Source: Pseudomonas mandelii (GTDB lineage: Bacteria > Pseudomonadota > Gammaproteobacteria > Pseudomonadales > Pseudomonadaceae). Taken from it: 64,000 nt of DNA. A model generated the notes under the pieces. It was not told the origin of the DNA, did no database searches, and was given only the letters and a program-made list of their open reading frames with translations. The position numbers were made by a program, and so were the translations under genes. Below are positions 20,053 to 28,680 of this stretch, piece after piece. The stretch lies in the NCBI RefSeq assembly GCF_900106065.1, contig NZ_LT629796.1, positions 2,454,001-2,518,000 of the forward strand. The letters are read 5' to 3'. Numbering within the stretch: position 1 is the first letter of the stretch; every line of letters starts with the position of its first letter.

Positions 20053-20415
20053 TCAGGCCTTCTGTTCAAACGCCACATAAATCTTGCGGCACGGCTCCAG
20101 CACTTCCCAGGTGCCCCTGAACCCGGCCGGGATCACGAAGCGATCACCCGCACGCACGGTCTTGCTGTTGCCGTCGTTGTCACGCAGCACTGAAACGCCC
20201 TGAATGATTTCGCAGTACTCATGCTCGGTGAAGTTCACATGCCACTGGCCAACAGCGCCTTCCCACACGCCCGCATTCAACTGGCCGCAAGGGCTGTTGT
20301 AGTGGTTGTAGACCGCTTGCTCGGGGTCGCCCTTGAGGACTTTTGCCGGGTCCGGCCGATAGCGATCGGGTTGGGTGGTGGCCTGGCTGAAGTCGACGAT
20401 GTCCTGGATGCTCAT
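20053..20415 (-). CDS. Cupin-domain protein of the polyamine region
   Basis: The 120-residue protein is a single small cupin: NAGVWEGAVGQWHVNFTEHEYCEIIQG supplies the first cupin motif and RAGDRFVIPAGFRGTWEV the second. The DUF861-like pattern (W-E-G, E-x-C-E) suggests an (S)-ureidoglycine-type or polyamine-related cupin, but the ligand is unknown. It is divergent from the aldehyde dehydrogenase gene, and a palindrome resembling a PuuR-type site lies in the gap. In P. aeruginosa I recall a similar cupin near the pau genes. Confidence 0.8.
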   Translation of the reverse strand: MSIQDIVDFSQATTQPDRYRPDPAKVLKGDPEQAVYNHYNSPCGQLNAGVWEGAVGQWHVNFTEHEYCEIIQGVSVLRDNDGNSKTVRAGDRFVIPAGFRGTWEVLEPCRKIYVAFEQKA

Positions 20416-20466
20416 TGTTGTTATCCCCCGTGATTGCGGCGCGGTTGGTTGGAAAGCCCAAAGTCT

Positions 20467-20486
20467 ATGTTTATTAAAATGAACAT
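20467..20486. promoter_or_regulatory. Imperfect palindrome, candidate PauR/PuuR-type operator
   Basis: ATGTTTATTAAAATGAACAT is symmetric at 8 of 10 pairs and lies upstream of the cupin gene, in the divergent gap with the aldehyde dehydrogenase. Its right half contains AATGAACA, the 3' core of the E. coli PuuR site as I recall it. PauR, a PuuR-like regulator, is encoded at 32745. Confidence 0.4.
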
Positions 20487-20653
20487 CGCAAGGCCGTTTG
20501 CCGGCCTTATGTCAAATATATTGAAACTTCACCTGTCGCTGGTTTAGGGTGGCGGTTGCCTTGGGCCGAAAAATCAGGCTGGCTGGGCAGAATTCCTGAC
20601 AGCGTCAGCGACGATCGTTGGGCGCTCGTATTCAACAAGAGGAGGACACTCGT

Positions 20654-22147
20654 ATGACCACCCTGACTCGTGCCGATTGGGAACAACGGGCTCGCGATCT
20701 GAAGATCGAAGGCCGTGCCTACATCAATGGCGAATACACCGATGCCGTCTCCAGCGAGACCTTCGAGTGCATCAGCCCGGTCGATGGCCGTCTGCTGGGC
20801 AAGATTGCCAGCTGTGACGCCGCCGACGCCCAGCGCGCCGTTGAAAATGCCCGCGCCACCTTCAATTCCGGCGTCTGGTCGCGCCTGGCACCGACCAAGC
20901 GCAAAGCCACCATGATCCGTTTCGCCGGCCTGCTCAAACAGCACGCCGAAGAGCTGGCGCTGCTTGAAACCCTGGACATGGGCAAGCCGATCAGCGATTC
21001 CCTGTACATCGACGTTCCCGGCGCGGCGCAAGCCCTGAGCTGGAGCGGTGAAGCCATCGACAAGATCTACGACGAAGTCGCCGCCACCCCGCACGATCAG
21101 CTGGGTCTGGTGACTCGCGAACCGGTCGGCGTGGTTGGCGCCATCGTGCCGTGGAACTTCCCGTTGATGATGGCCTGCTGGAAACTCGGGCCGGCGCTGT
21201 CCACCGGTAACTCGGTGATCCTCAAGCCATCGGAAAAATCCCCGCTGACGGCTATTCGCATTGCTGCGCTGGCCGTCGAAGCCGGCATTCCGAAAGGCGT
21301 GCTTAACGTTTTGCCGGGTTACGGTCACACCGTCGGCAAGGCCTTGGCCCTGCACAATGACGTGGATACGCTGGTGTTCACCGGTTCGACCAAGATCGCC
21401 AAGCAATTGCTGATCTACTCCGGCGAATCGAACATGAAGCGCGTCTGGCTCGAAGCGGGCGGCAAGAGCCCGAACATCGTGTTTGCCGATGCCCCGGACC
21501 TGCAAGCCGCAGCTGAAGCGGCGGCCGGTGCCATTGCCTTCAACCAGGGCGAAGTCTGCACTGCTGGTTCGCGTCTGCTGGTCGAACGCTCGATCAAGGA
21601 CACCTTCCTGCCGCTGGTGATCGAAGCACTGAAAACCTGGAAGCCGGGCAACCCACTGGACCCGGCGACCAACGTCGGCGCGCTGGTGGACACCCAGCAG
21701 ATGAATACCGTGCTGTCCTACATCGAATCCGGCCACGCCGACGGCGCCAAACTGGTGGCTGGCGGCAAGCGCACGCTTCAGGAAAGCGGTGGCACTTACG
21801 TTGAACCGACGATTTTCGACGGCGTAAACAATGCGATGAAAATCGCTCAGGAAGAAATCTTTGGCCCGGTGTTGTCGGTGATCGCGTTCGACTCCGCCGA
21901 GGAAGCCATCGCGATTGCCAACGACACGCCTTACGGCCTGGCTGCTGCGGTATGGACCAAGGACATTTCCAAGGCGCACCTGACCGCTCGTGCGCTGCGT
22001 GCCGGTAGCGTGTGGGTCAACCAATACGACGGCGGCGACATGACCGCACCGTTTGGCGGCTTCAAGCAATCGGGCAATGGCCGCGACAAGTCGCTGCACG
22101 CGTTCGACAAATACACCGAGCTGAAGGCGACCTGGATCAAGTTGTAA
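20654..22147 (+). CDS. pauC: Aldehyde dehydrogenase of polyamine catabolism (PauC/KauB, PuuC-like)
   Basis: The 497-residue NAD(P)-dependent aldehyde dehydrogenase has the VGAIVPWNFPL cofactor segment, FTGSTKIAKQ, the catalytic Glu in WLEAGGKSPNIVF, the catalytic Cys in FNQGEVCTAGSRLLV, and PFGGFKQSGNGRDKS at the end. It matches the PuuC/KauB group that oxidises gamma-glutamyl-aminobutyraldehyde or guanidinobutyraldehyde. The ATG at 20654 follows aagaggaggac, a good ribosome site. Its setting next to the FAD oxidase and PauR genes supports a role in putrescine breakdown. The exact substrate is inferred. Confidence 0.85.
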   Translation: MTTLTRADWEQRARDLKIEGRAYINGEYTDAVSSETFECISPVDGRLLGKIASCDAADAQRAVENARATFNSGVWSRLAPTKRKATMIRFAGLLKQHAEELALLETLDMGKPISDSLYIDVPGAAQALSWSGEAIDKIYDEVAATPHDQLGLVTREPVGVVGAIVPWNFPLMMACWKLGPALSTGNSVILKPSEKSPLTAIRIAALAVEAGIPKGVLNVLPGYGHTVGKALALHNDVDTLVFTGSTKIAKQLLIYSGESNMKRVWLEAGGKSPNIVFADAPDLQAAAEAAAGAIAFNQGEVCTAGSRLLVERSIKDTFLPLVIEALKTWKPGNPLDPATNVGALVDTQQMNTVLSYIESGHADGAKLVAGGKRTLQESGGTYVEPTIFDGVNNAMKIAQEEIFGPVLSVIAFDSAEEAIAIANDTPYGLAAAVWTKDISKAHLTARALRAGSVWVNQYDGGDMTAPFGGFKQSGNGRDKSLHAFDKYTELKATWIKL

Positions 22148-22167
22148 GCACCACGCAACGAAGATCC

Positions 22168-22261
22168 CCTGTGGGGGCGAGCCTGCTCGCGATGGCGGTG
22201 TGACAGTCAACATCCAGTGTTGAATGTTGTTCCGTTATCGCGAGCAGGCTCGCTCCCACAT
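22168..22261. repeat. REP palindrome pair, GTGGGAGCGAGCCTGCTCGCGA type
   Basis: The left arm is cctgtgggggcgagcctgct and the right arm agcaggctcgctcccacatt. It lies between the aldehyde dehydrogenase and the MFS gene. Confidence 0.88.
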
Positions 22262-22303
22262 TGTTTTGTGCGGTGCCAAAAAATATCCACAGGAGCGTGG
22301 AAC

Positions 22304-23449
22304 ATGCGTTGGGCGACTTATTTCGCCGTGTTGGCGTCTGTCTTGAGTGTTGGCCTGGCCCTGGGGGTCAGCATGCCGCTGGTGTCGTTTCGCCTGGAAA
22401 GCTGGGGCTACGGCTCGTTCGCCATCGGTGTGATGGCAGCGATGCCGGCCATTGGCGTGCTGCTGGGGGCGAAGATTTCCAGCCATCTGGCCTCGCGTCT
22501 GGGCACGGCCAACCTCATGCGTCTGTGCCTGTGGGCCGGGGCAGTGTCCATCGGCTTGCTGGCGCTGTTGCCGAGCTATCCGGTCTGGCTGGTGATGCGC
22601 CTGATGATCGGGGTGATCCTGACCCTGGTCTTCATCCTCGGCGAAAGCTGGATCAACCAACTGGTGATCGAACAATGGCGCGGACGATTGGTGGCGCTGT
22701 ACGGCAGCAGCTACGCGCTGAGTCAGCTGGCCGGTCCGTTGCTGCTGGGCGTTCTGGGCACCGAACACGATTACGGCTTCTGGGTCGGCGTCGGCTTGCT
22801 CATAGCGGCGCCGCTCCTGTTGCTGGGCCGCAGCGGCGCACCGTCCAGTGAGGCTGCCAGCGTGACGTTTGGCGACTTGTGGGGCTTCTGCCGTGGCTTG
22901 CCGGCGATTGCCTGGGCGGTGTCGCTGTTCGCTGCGTTTGAAGCGATGATCCTGACCTTGTTGCCGGTGTATTGCCTGCGTCAGGGTTTCACCACGGAAA
23001 TCGCCTTGGCGATGGTCAGCACCGTGGTGGTGGGTGATGCCCTGCTGCAATTGCCGATCGGCGCGCTGGCGGATCGCTTGTCACGCCGCACTTTGTTCAC
23101 TGGGTGTGCGGTGGTGTTGCTGCTTTCGAGTCTGGCGATCCCGTTGCTCATCGATACGTTGTTGATCTGGCCGTTGTGGGTGCTGTTTGGCGCCAGCGCC
23201 GGAGGATTGTTCACCTTGTCGCTGATCCTGATCGGCGAACGCTATCGCGACGATGCACTGGTGCGAGCCAACGCGCACATTGCGCAGCTGTGGGGCATCG
23301 GTTGCCTGATCGGGCCTTTGGCGGCCGGTGCCGGCAGCCAATGGATCAGCGGGCATGCGTTGCCGCTGTTCATGGCCGCGGGGGCGTTCGGGTTGGTGAT
23401 CTTACTGTCACGCCAAGGCGCGTTCGGTGGAGTTGCCGAACCGGCCTGA
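22304..23449 (+). CDS. Major facilitator superfamily transporter, YcaD-like
   Basis: The 381 residues form about twelve hydrophobic segments starting MRWATYFAVLASVLSVGLAL, with the MFS loop between helices 2 and 3 (GAKISSHLASRLGTANLMR) and the repeated loop in the second half (GALADRLSRRTLF). This resembles the YcaD/UMF1-like group of small MFS carriers of unknown substrate. AGGAG lies seven bases before the ATG at 22304. It is separate from the aldehyde dehydrogenase by a REP pair, so co-transcription is uncertain. Confidence 0.88.
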   Translation: MRWATYFAVLASVLSVGLALGVSMPLVSFRLESWGYGSFAIGVMAAMPAIGVLLGAKISSHLASRLGTANLMRLCLWAGAVSIGLLALLPSYPVWLVMRLMIGVILTLVFILGESWINQLVIEQWRGRLVALYGSSYALSQLAGPLLLGVLGTEHDYGFWVGVGLLIAAPLLLLGRSGAPSSEAASVTFGDLWGFCRGLPAIAWAVSLFAAFEAMILTLLPVYCLRQGFTTEIALAMVSTVVVGDALLQLPIGALADRLSRRTLFTGCAVVLLLSSLAIPLLIDTLLIWPLWVLFGASAGGLFTLSLILIGERYRDDALVRANAHIAQLWGIGCLIGPLAAGAGSQWISGHALPLFMAAGAFGLVILLSRQGAFGGVAEPA

Positions 23450-23462
23450 AACCCTGCACGAG

Positions 23463-23598
23463 CATGTGGCGAGGGAGCTTGCTCCCGCTCGACTGCGCAG
23501 CAGTCGCCGATCGGAGCCCTCGTTCAGTCTGAATGAACGGGGGCTTCTGGTTTAGGGCCGCTTCGCGACCCAGCGGGAGCAAGCTCCCTCGCCACATT
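23463..23598. repeat. REP palindrome pair with an internal hairpin
   Basis: The arms gtggcgagggagcttgctcc and ggagcaagctccctcgccac are of the GGCGAGGGAGC type. The inner region is longer than usual because it contains the hairpin described at 23515. Confidence 0.88.
23515..23545. terminator. Terminator-like hairpin inside a REP pair
   Basis: A 12-bp stem with one G-T pair (AGCCCTCGTTCA / TGAACGGGGGCT) closes a 7-base loop. It lies between the convergent MFS and phospholipase D-like genes and probably ends transcription from one or both. The T tract is poor. Confidence 0.55.
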
Positions 23599-23616
23599 TG
23601 ATTGATGGAAGCAACG

Positions 23617-25185
23617 CTACAACATCCGCTCAAGGCCGACCGCCGTGCTGAACCAGGAATTGAAGCGGCGCCATAGACTCCCTGGCTCCTTGGTCAGCGT
23701 GTGCATTTTGCCGTCATCCTCCGTCACCCAGACGATCCGGTCATTCTCCAGTTTCACCTGATAGCTCAAGGGCGGCGCCATACCCTCCATGGCCGCTCTA
23801 CGCACATGCGCGGCGAGTTCGGGGCTGTCCACCAGCACGCCGACTTCGGTGTTCCACAGCACCGAGCGTGGATCGAAGTTGAATGAGCCGATGAAGGATT
23901 TCTGCTGGTCGAAGATCATCGCCTTGCTGTGCAGGCTGGAATCGGAACCCCGGAAGGACTTGCTGTAGAAAATATGCGGCCCGCTGCCGCCGCCTTCGCC
24001 GGGCTGGCGGCGCAGTTCGTACAGCTTCACGCCATGTTCCAGCAGCGCCCGGCGATAAGGCGCGTAACCGCCGTGCACGGCCGGCACGTCCGTGGCTTCA
24101 AGCGAGTTGGTCAACAAACTCACCGACACCCCGGCGTCGGCCCGGCCGGTGAGGTAGACCAACCCCGGCTGCCCCGGTACGAAGTAAGCCGAGATCATGA
24201 TCAGTTCTTTGCTGACGCCCGTAAGCTCCGGCGCCAGTTGCGTGGTCAGCAACAAATGGGGGTCAGGCTCGCCGTCCGACAAGACCTTGCTCGGTGCATC
24301 CCACAGCGCCTGGTTCCAGGCCCAGATCAGCTCCCGGCGCCAGATGTCCATGCGTGGCTTTGTGGTGTAAGTCATCAACTGCTGATAGAGCGCATGATTC
24401 TGCTTGCGGGTCTCTTCCAGGGATTCTTCCAGGCGCGTGCGGGTATTTTGCAGGTCCTTTTGCGTCGGTCTGCTCGACAGGAACTCGTCGATCGGTTTGC
24501 TCAGCGCGCTGTTCCAGTACTGGTCGAAGCTGTGGCCAAGCTGTTCCGCCACCGGTCCGACGCCGAGCATGTCGATGTCGGTGAAATTCAGGTTGGGCTC
24601 GGCATCGAAGTATTCGTCTCCCAGGTTACGGCCGCCGACGATGGCCGCACTGTTGTCCGCCAGCCACAACTTGTTGTGCATGCGCCGATGTTGCAGCGAC
24701 AGGTTGAACAAGCGGCCCATGGTGCGCGTCACGCCCGTGGCGCGGCCCAGGTGCAGCGGGTTGAACAGGCGGATCTGGATCTGCGGGTGCGCAGCGAGGG
24801 TCGCGATGATCCAGTCCAGGCCGTCGCTGGTGGTGTCATCAAGCAGGATTCTCACCCGCACGCCGCGATCCGCAGCCTTGAGTAATTCGTCCGCCAGCAT
24901 CCGCGTGCTGATGCCGTCATGCACGATGTAGTACTGCAAGTCGAGGCTGCTTTGGGCATTGCGGATCAGCTCGGCACGGGCCATGAAGGCTTCGCTGCTG
25001 TTGGACAGCAAGCGAAAGCCGGACCTGCCCTCGTGGGGCGCGGCCTGGGCCTGGATCGAGCGGCCGAACGCCGAATCGCTGGCGGGTAAAGCCTGGCTCG
25101 GTTCGCGTTGAACGTCGAAGCTGGCGCAACCGCCCAGAAACGAGGCGAGTAGCAGAAGAGCAAGTAGGGGCTGTCTGACTCTCAC
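23617..25185 (-). CDS. Phospholipase D-family lipoprotein (cardiolipin synthase-like)
   Basis: The 522-residue protein has a lipobox (ASFLGGC) after a short signal peptide, so it should be membrane-anchored outside the cytoplasm. Two HKD motifs are present: HNKLWLADNSAAIVGGRN in the first half and HSKAMIFDQQKSFIGSFN in the second, both with intact His-Lys-Asp. The plan matches the YmdC/ClsC-type group, which can join phospholipids into cardiolipin. No YmdB-like partner adjoins it. The start is a GTG at 25185 with a weak ribosome site; the lipobox supports it. Confidence 0.87.
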   Translation of the reverse strand: MRVRQPLLALLLLASFLGGCASFDVQREPSQALPASDSAFGRSIQAQAAPHEGRSGFRLLSNSSEAFMARAELIRNAQSSLDLQYYIVHDGISTRMLADELLKAADRGVRVRILLDDTTSDGLDWIIATLAAHPQIQIRLFNPLHLGRATGVTRTMGRLFNLSLQHRRMHNKLWLADNSAAIVGGRNLGDEYFDAEPNLNFTDIDMLGVGPVAEQLGHSFDQYWNSALSKPIDEFLSSRPTQKDLQNTRTRLEESLEETRKQNHALYQQLMTYTTKPRMDIWRRELIWAWNQALWDAPSKVLSDGEPDPHLLLTTQLAPELTGVSKELIMISAYFVPGQPGLVYLTGRADAGVSVSLLTNSLEATDVPAVHGGYAPYRRALLEHGVKLYELRRQPGEGGGSGPHIFYSKSFRGSDSSLHSKAMIFDQQKSFIGSFNFDPRSVLWNTEVGVLVDSPELAAHVRRAAMEGMAPPLSYQVKLENDRIVWVTEDDGKMHTLTKEPGSLWRRFNSWFSTAVGLERML

Positions 25186-25245
25186 GTAGGAACGTTCCGA
25201 TTGGCGGCAAAGGTCGGTATATGGACGCTGGATTCCTGAGAAAGG

Positions 25246-26679
25246 TCAGTCGGTGATGTGGTCCGTTTCTGCCAGCAGTTTGATCGCTGCGGCGCCGACC
25301 TTGCGCACGGCTTCTTCGATCAGCGGTGTTGGCTTGGCAGCGTAGTTCATCCGCAGGCAGTTGCGGTACTTGCCCGAGGCGGAAAAGATGCTGCCGACGG
25401 CAATCTGTACGCCTTGATCATGCAGGGCGCGATTCAGTTTCAGGGTGTCAAAGCCGTCCGGCAGCTCAACCCACAACATGAAGCTGCCTTGCGGGCGACT
25501 GGCGCGGGTGCCGGCGGGGAAATAGCGCGTGACCCAGTCGATCATCAGGTCGCGACTGCGTTGGTATTGCGTGCGCATCCGCCGCAAATGCGGTTCGAAA
25601 TGCCCGGCCTTGAGAAATTCGGCAATCGCAATCTGCGGTTGCGGCGCGGTAGAGCCGGTGCTGATGTATTTCATGTGCAGCACCCGTTCCAGATAGCGTC
25701 CGGGCGCGACCCAGCCAATGCGCAGCCCGGGTGCCAGGGTTTTGGAAAAGGAACTGCACAGCAACACGCGGCCGTCTTCGTCGAAGGATTTGATCGTGCG
25801 TGGGCGCGGGTAGCTGTAGGAGAGTTCGCCATACACATCGTCTTCGATAATCGCTACGTCGAAGCGCTGTGCGAGCGTCAACAAGGCGCGTTTGCGCGAT
25901 TCCGGCATGATGTAGCCCAGCGGGTTGTTGCAGTTGGGCGTCAACTGTATGGCCTTGATCGGCCATTGCTCCAACGCCAGTTCGAGCGCATCGAGGCTGA
26001 TCCCGGTGATCGGGTCGGTGGGGATTTCCAGGGCTTTCATGCCCAGGCCCTTGAGGGTCTGCATGGCGCCGTGAAAGCTGGGCGAGTCCACCGCCACGAT
26101 GTCCCCCGGCTCGCAAATAGCACGAATGCTGGTGGACAGCGCTTCATGGCAGCCGGTGGTCACCACTAGGTCGTGGGCGGTCAATTGGCACCCGGAATCG
26201 AGCATCAGGCGTGCGATCTGCTCGCGCAGTTCGAGGGTGCCGTAGATGTTGTCGTAATACAGACCGGGCATGTCCTGGCGACGGCTGATGCGCGCCAGGT
26301 TGCGCAGCAACGGTTTCATGGTCGGCGTGGTGATGTCCGGCATGCCGCGGCCCAGTTGCACGACGTCCTTGCGCGGGACGGCGCGGATCAATTCCAGCAC
26401 CTGATCCCACTGCGAAATATCCACCGGACGCTGGGCCGGACGGCCGATGGCCGGCAGCTCCGGCAATTCGCGGCCCACCGGTACGAAGTAGCCGGACTTG
26501 GGTTTGGGGGTCGCCAGCCCGCTGTCTTCCAGCACGCGATAGGCCTGCTGCACAGTGCTCAGGCTGACCCCGTGCTCGACACTCAACGCCCGCACCGACG
26601 GCAGCCGGTCACCGGGGCGATAGAAGCCCTGTTCGATACGGGTGCCGAGCAATTCGGCGAGGTTGACGTAAAGGGTCAT
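25246..26679 (-). CDS. MocR-type regulator (GntR winged helix fused to aminotransferase fold)
   Basis: The 477 residues have an N-terminal GntR-type DNA-binding domain (about 1-70, RIEQGFYRPGDRLPSVRALS with VSLSTVQQAYRVLEDSGL) joined to a class I aminotransferase fold. The PLP-binding region is intact, with the likely Schiff-base Lys in SSFSKTLAPGLRIGW and the NCNNPLGY segment. Such proteins regulate vitamin B6 or amine genes, with PLP or an amine as effector. It is divergent from a DUF1127 gene, and CTGTA/TACAG repeats in the gap are likely its operator. The target pathway is not known; the polyamine setting is suggestive. Confidence 0.9.
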   Translation of the reverse strand: MTLYVNLAELLGTRIEQGFYRPGDRLPSVRALSVEHGVSLSTVQQAYRVLEDSGLATPKPKSGYFVPVGRELPELPAIGRPAQRPVDISQWDQVLELIRAVPRKDVVQLGRGMPDITTPTMKPLLRNLARISRRQDMPGLYYDNIYGTLELREQIARLMLDSGCQLTAHDLVVTTGCHEALSTSIRAICEPGDIVAVDSPSFHGAMQTLKGLGMKALEIPTDPITGISLDALELALEQWPIKAIQLTPNCNNPLGYIMPESRKRALLTLAQRFDVAIIEDDVYGELSYSYPRPRTIKSFDEDGRVLLCSSFSKTLAPGLRIGWVAPGRYLERVLHMKYISTGSTAPQPQIAIAEFLKAGHFEPHLRRMRTQYQRSRDLMIDWVTRYFPAGTRASRPQGSFMLWVELPDGFDTLKLNRALHDQGVQIAVGSIFSASGKYRNCLRMNYAAKPTPLIEEAVRKVGAAAIKLLAETDHITD

Positions 26680-26714
26680 GGCGCAGTCTCGATGCGGGTG
26701 ATTCGGTTAACCAG

Positions 26715-26795
26715 TACAGATGGGGCTAAATTATCGGATTCAGACGCTGAGTCGAAGAATCTGTATGGGGTTAATACAGTCTCGTTGAATCTGTA
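26715..26795. promoter_or_regulatory. CTGTA/TACAG repeats, candidate MocR operator
   Basis: The gap between the divergent MocR-type and DUF1127 genes has TACAG at 26715 and 26775 and CTGTA at 26761 and 26791. The GAATCTGTA repeats at 26757 and 26787 are exactly 30 bases apart, and CTGTA-N9-TACAG forms an inverted pair. Repeats spaced by whole helical turns fit dimeric MocR regulators. Confidence 0.5.
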
Positions 26796-26858
26796 ATGCT
26801 TTTTGCCGTCCGCGCATCATGAAAGCTCTGGCTACCCAAGTAAACAGGAGCAATCAAA

Positions 26859-27104
26859 ATGAACGGCTTGAGCGATGTGCGGCTGACGTTACACAGTCAG
26901 GAACTGGCGGCAGGGCAGAAAAACGGTGCGCGCGAGGCAGTCATGCGCAATGCGCCGTCCGGCCTGAGTCGCTGGGGTCTGTTCTGGCATCGTCTGCACA
27001 CGCGCAAGGCGTTGCTGACGCTCACGCCCGAGCAACTCAGGGATGTGGGGTTGAGTCGGGAGCAGGCGCGGGAGGAGGGGCTTAAGCCTTTCTGGCGGAT
27101 CTGA
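26859..27104 (+). CDS. DUF1127 small protein
   Basis: The 81-residue product ends in the DUF1127 signature: a WHRLHTRKALLTLTPEQLRDVGLS block with basic and aromatic residues, then REQAREEGLKPFWRI. DUF1127 proteins are small basic proteins; some bind RNA or influence phosphate and amine metabolism, but no firm function applies here. AGGAG precedes the ATG. It is divergent from the MocR-type regulator and probably controlled by it. Confidence 0.85.
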   Translation: MNGLSDVRLTLHSQELAAGQKNGAREAVMRNAPSGLSRWGLFWHRLHTRKALLTLTPEQLRDVGLSREQAREEGLKPFWRI

Positions 27105-27125
27105 GTTTTGCGGTGTTCTGGCGGG

Positions 27126-27218
27126 CCTCTTCGCGGGCAAGCCTCGCTCCTACAGGGTTAGTGTCGATCTTCCGACCGACGCATAACCTGTAGGAGCGAG
27201 GCTTGCCCGCGAAGGCGT
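27126..27218. repeat. REP palindrome pair, inverted order
   Basis: The pair reads ttcgcgggcaagcctcgctc first and then gagcgaggcttgcccgcgaa, the reverse of most copies. It lies between the DUF1127 gene and the convergent flavin oxidase gene. Confidence 0.88.
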
Positions 27219-27240
27219 CCGCAAAAACGCTACAACTTCC

Positions 27241-28533
27241 TCAGACCAACTCTTTAAGCCGATGCCACAACATCCCCAGCGCCAACAGCGGCGAGCGTAA
27301 ATGCTTCCCGCCGGGGAAGGTGATATGCGGGACGCGAGCGAACAGATCAAACCCGCCCCCTTGCTGCCCGCTGATCGCCTCGGCCAACAACCTGCCCGCC
27401 AGGTGCGTGGCATTCACCCCATGTCCGGAATACGCCTGGGCGTAATACACATTCGGCTGATCCTTGAGCTGGCCAATCTGCGGCAGTCGGTTGGCGCCGA
27501 TGCCGATCATCCCGCCCCATTGATAGTCAATCTTCACCCCGCCCAGTTGCGGGAAGACTTCCAGCATCTTCGGCCGCATGTACGCGCCAATGTCCTTCGG
27601 GTCGCGGCCCGAATAATGGCAGGCACCGCCAAACAGCAAGCGTCGATCCGCCGAAAGCCGGTAGTAATCCAGCGCCACCCGTTGATCGCAGACCGCCATG
27701 TTCTGCGGCAGGAGCGAGTGCGCCAGCTCTTCACTCAACGGCTCGGTGGCAATGATGTAGCTGCCCGCGGGCAGCACCTTACCGCTGAGCTGCGGGTTGA
27801 GTTGGTTGAGGTAGGCGTTGCAGCCCAGCACCAGCGTCTTGGCGCGAACCGAGCCTTGGGCGGTATGGACCTTTACTTCGGGGCCGTAATCGATGCGGGT
27901 CGCCGCCGAGTGTTCGAACAGCTTTGCGCCCAGCTGCTGTGCGGCGGCCGCTTCGCCCAGTGCCAGGTTAAGCGGGTGAAGATGGCCCGAACCCATGTCG
28001 ATCAAGCCGCCGACGTAGCGGTCCGAACCCACCACCGAGTGCATTTCATTGGCTTGCAGCAGCCGGGTTTCATAGCGGTAGCCGAGGCTGCGCAGCTCTT
28101 CGGCATCTTCGGCGAAACCCTCGAGGTCGCGGGGTTTGTTCGCCAGGTCGCAGTAACCCCAGGTCAGGTCGCACGGAATCTGGAAACGCTCGACACGCTG
28201 GCGGACGATTTCCACCGCTTCCAGGCCCATGAGTTTCATCTGGCGCACGCCTTGCGCACCGATCACGTCGGTGAACTGATCGAGGCCATGACCGACGCCG
28301 CGAATCAATTGCCCGCCATTGCGTCCGCTGGCACCCCAGCCGATCTTGTGCGCTTCCAGCAAGATCACGCTGAGGCCGCGTTCGGCCAGCTCAAGCGCCG
28401 TGTTCAGCCCGGAAAACCCGCCACCGACCACGCACACGTCCGCCACCAGATCGCCTTGCAGCACCGGATGATCGGGCTGCGGCAGGCTGCTGGCGGCGTA
28501 GTAAGAGGCAGTGTGCTGGGCACGGGCATTCAT
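27241..28533 (-). CDS. FAD-dependent gamma-glutamylpolyamine oxidase, PauB/PuuB-like
   Basis: The 430-residue flavoprotein belongs to the DAO family. It has an N-terminal FAD-binding loop (VCVVGGGFSGLNTALELAE) with a following acidic LLEAHKIGWGASGRNGGQ, and the C-terminal AYSGHGVNATHLAGRLLAEAI segment. This matches PuuB and the PauB1-4 enzymes that oxidise gamma-glutamylputrescine and related conjugates. The start at 28533 (MNARAQHTAS) is supported by AGGGA seven bases upstream. It lies in the pau/dad block, so polyamine use is likely. Which PauB paralogue it is cannot be said. Confidence 0.85.
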   Translation of the reverse strand: MNARAQHTASYYAASSLPQPDHPVLQGDLVADVCVVGGGFSGLNTALELAERGLSVILLEAHKIGWGASGRNGGQLIRGVGHGLDQFTDVIGAQGVRQMKLMGLEAVEIVRQRVERFQIPCDLTWGYCDLANKPRDLEGFAEDAEELRSLGYRYETRLLQANEMHSVVGSDRYVGGLIDMGSGHLHPLNLALGEAAAAQQLGAKLFEHSAATRIDYGPEVKVHTAQGSVRAKTLVLGCNAYLNQLNPQLSGKVLPAGSYIIATEPLSEELAHSLLPQNMAVCDQRVALDYYRLSADRRLLFGGACHYSGRDPKDIGAYMRPKMLEVFPQLGGVKIDYQWGGMIGIGANRLPQIGQLKDQPNVYYAQAYSGHGVNATHLAGRLLAEAISGQQGGGFDLFARVPHITFPGGKHLRSPLLALGMLWHRLKELV

Positions 28534-28680
28534 GTGAGCGTCCCTGATTCGTGTGTCTATAAAATTTGACGGAGCATAAGCCGGACGTTCCGGCGCGGGC
28601 AACATTGGTCGGTTCGTGCTGTCTGGATCGCGGCTTTTGCGTCAGAATCCCGGTCTATTCCGCTTTGGGTCACCGCTTCG

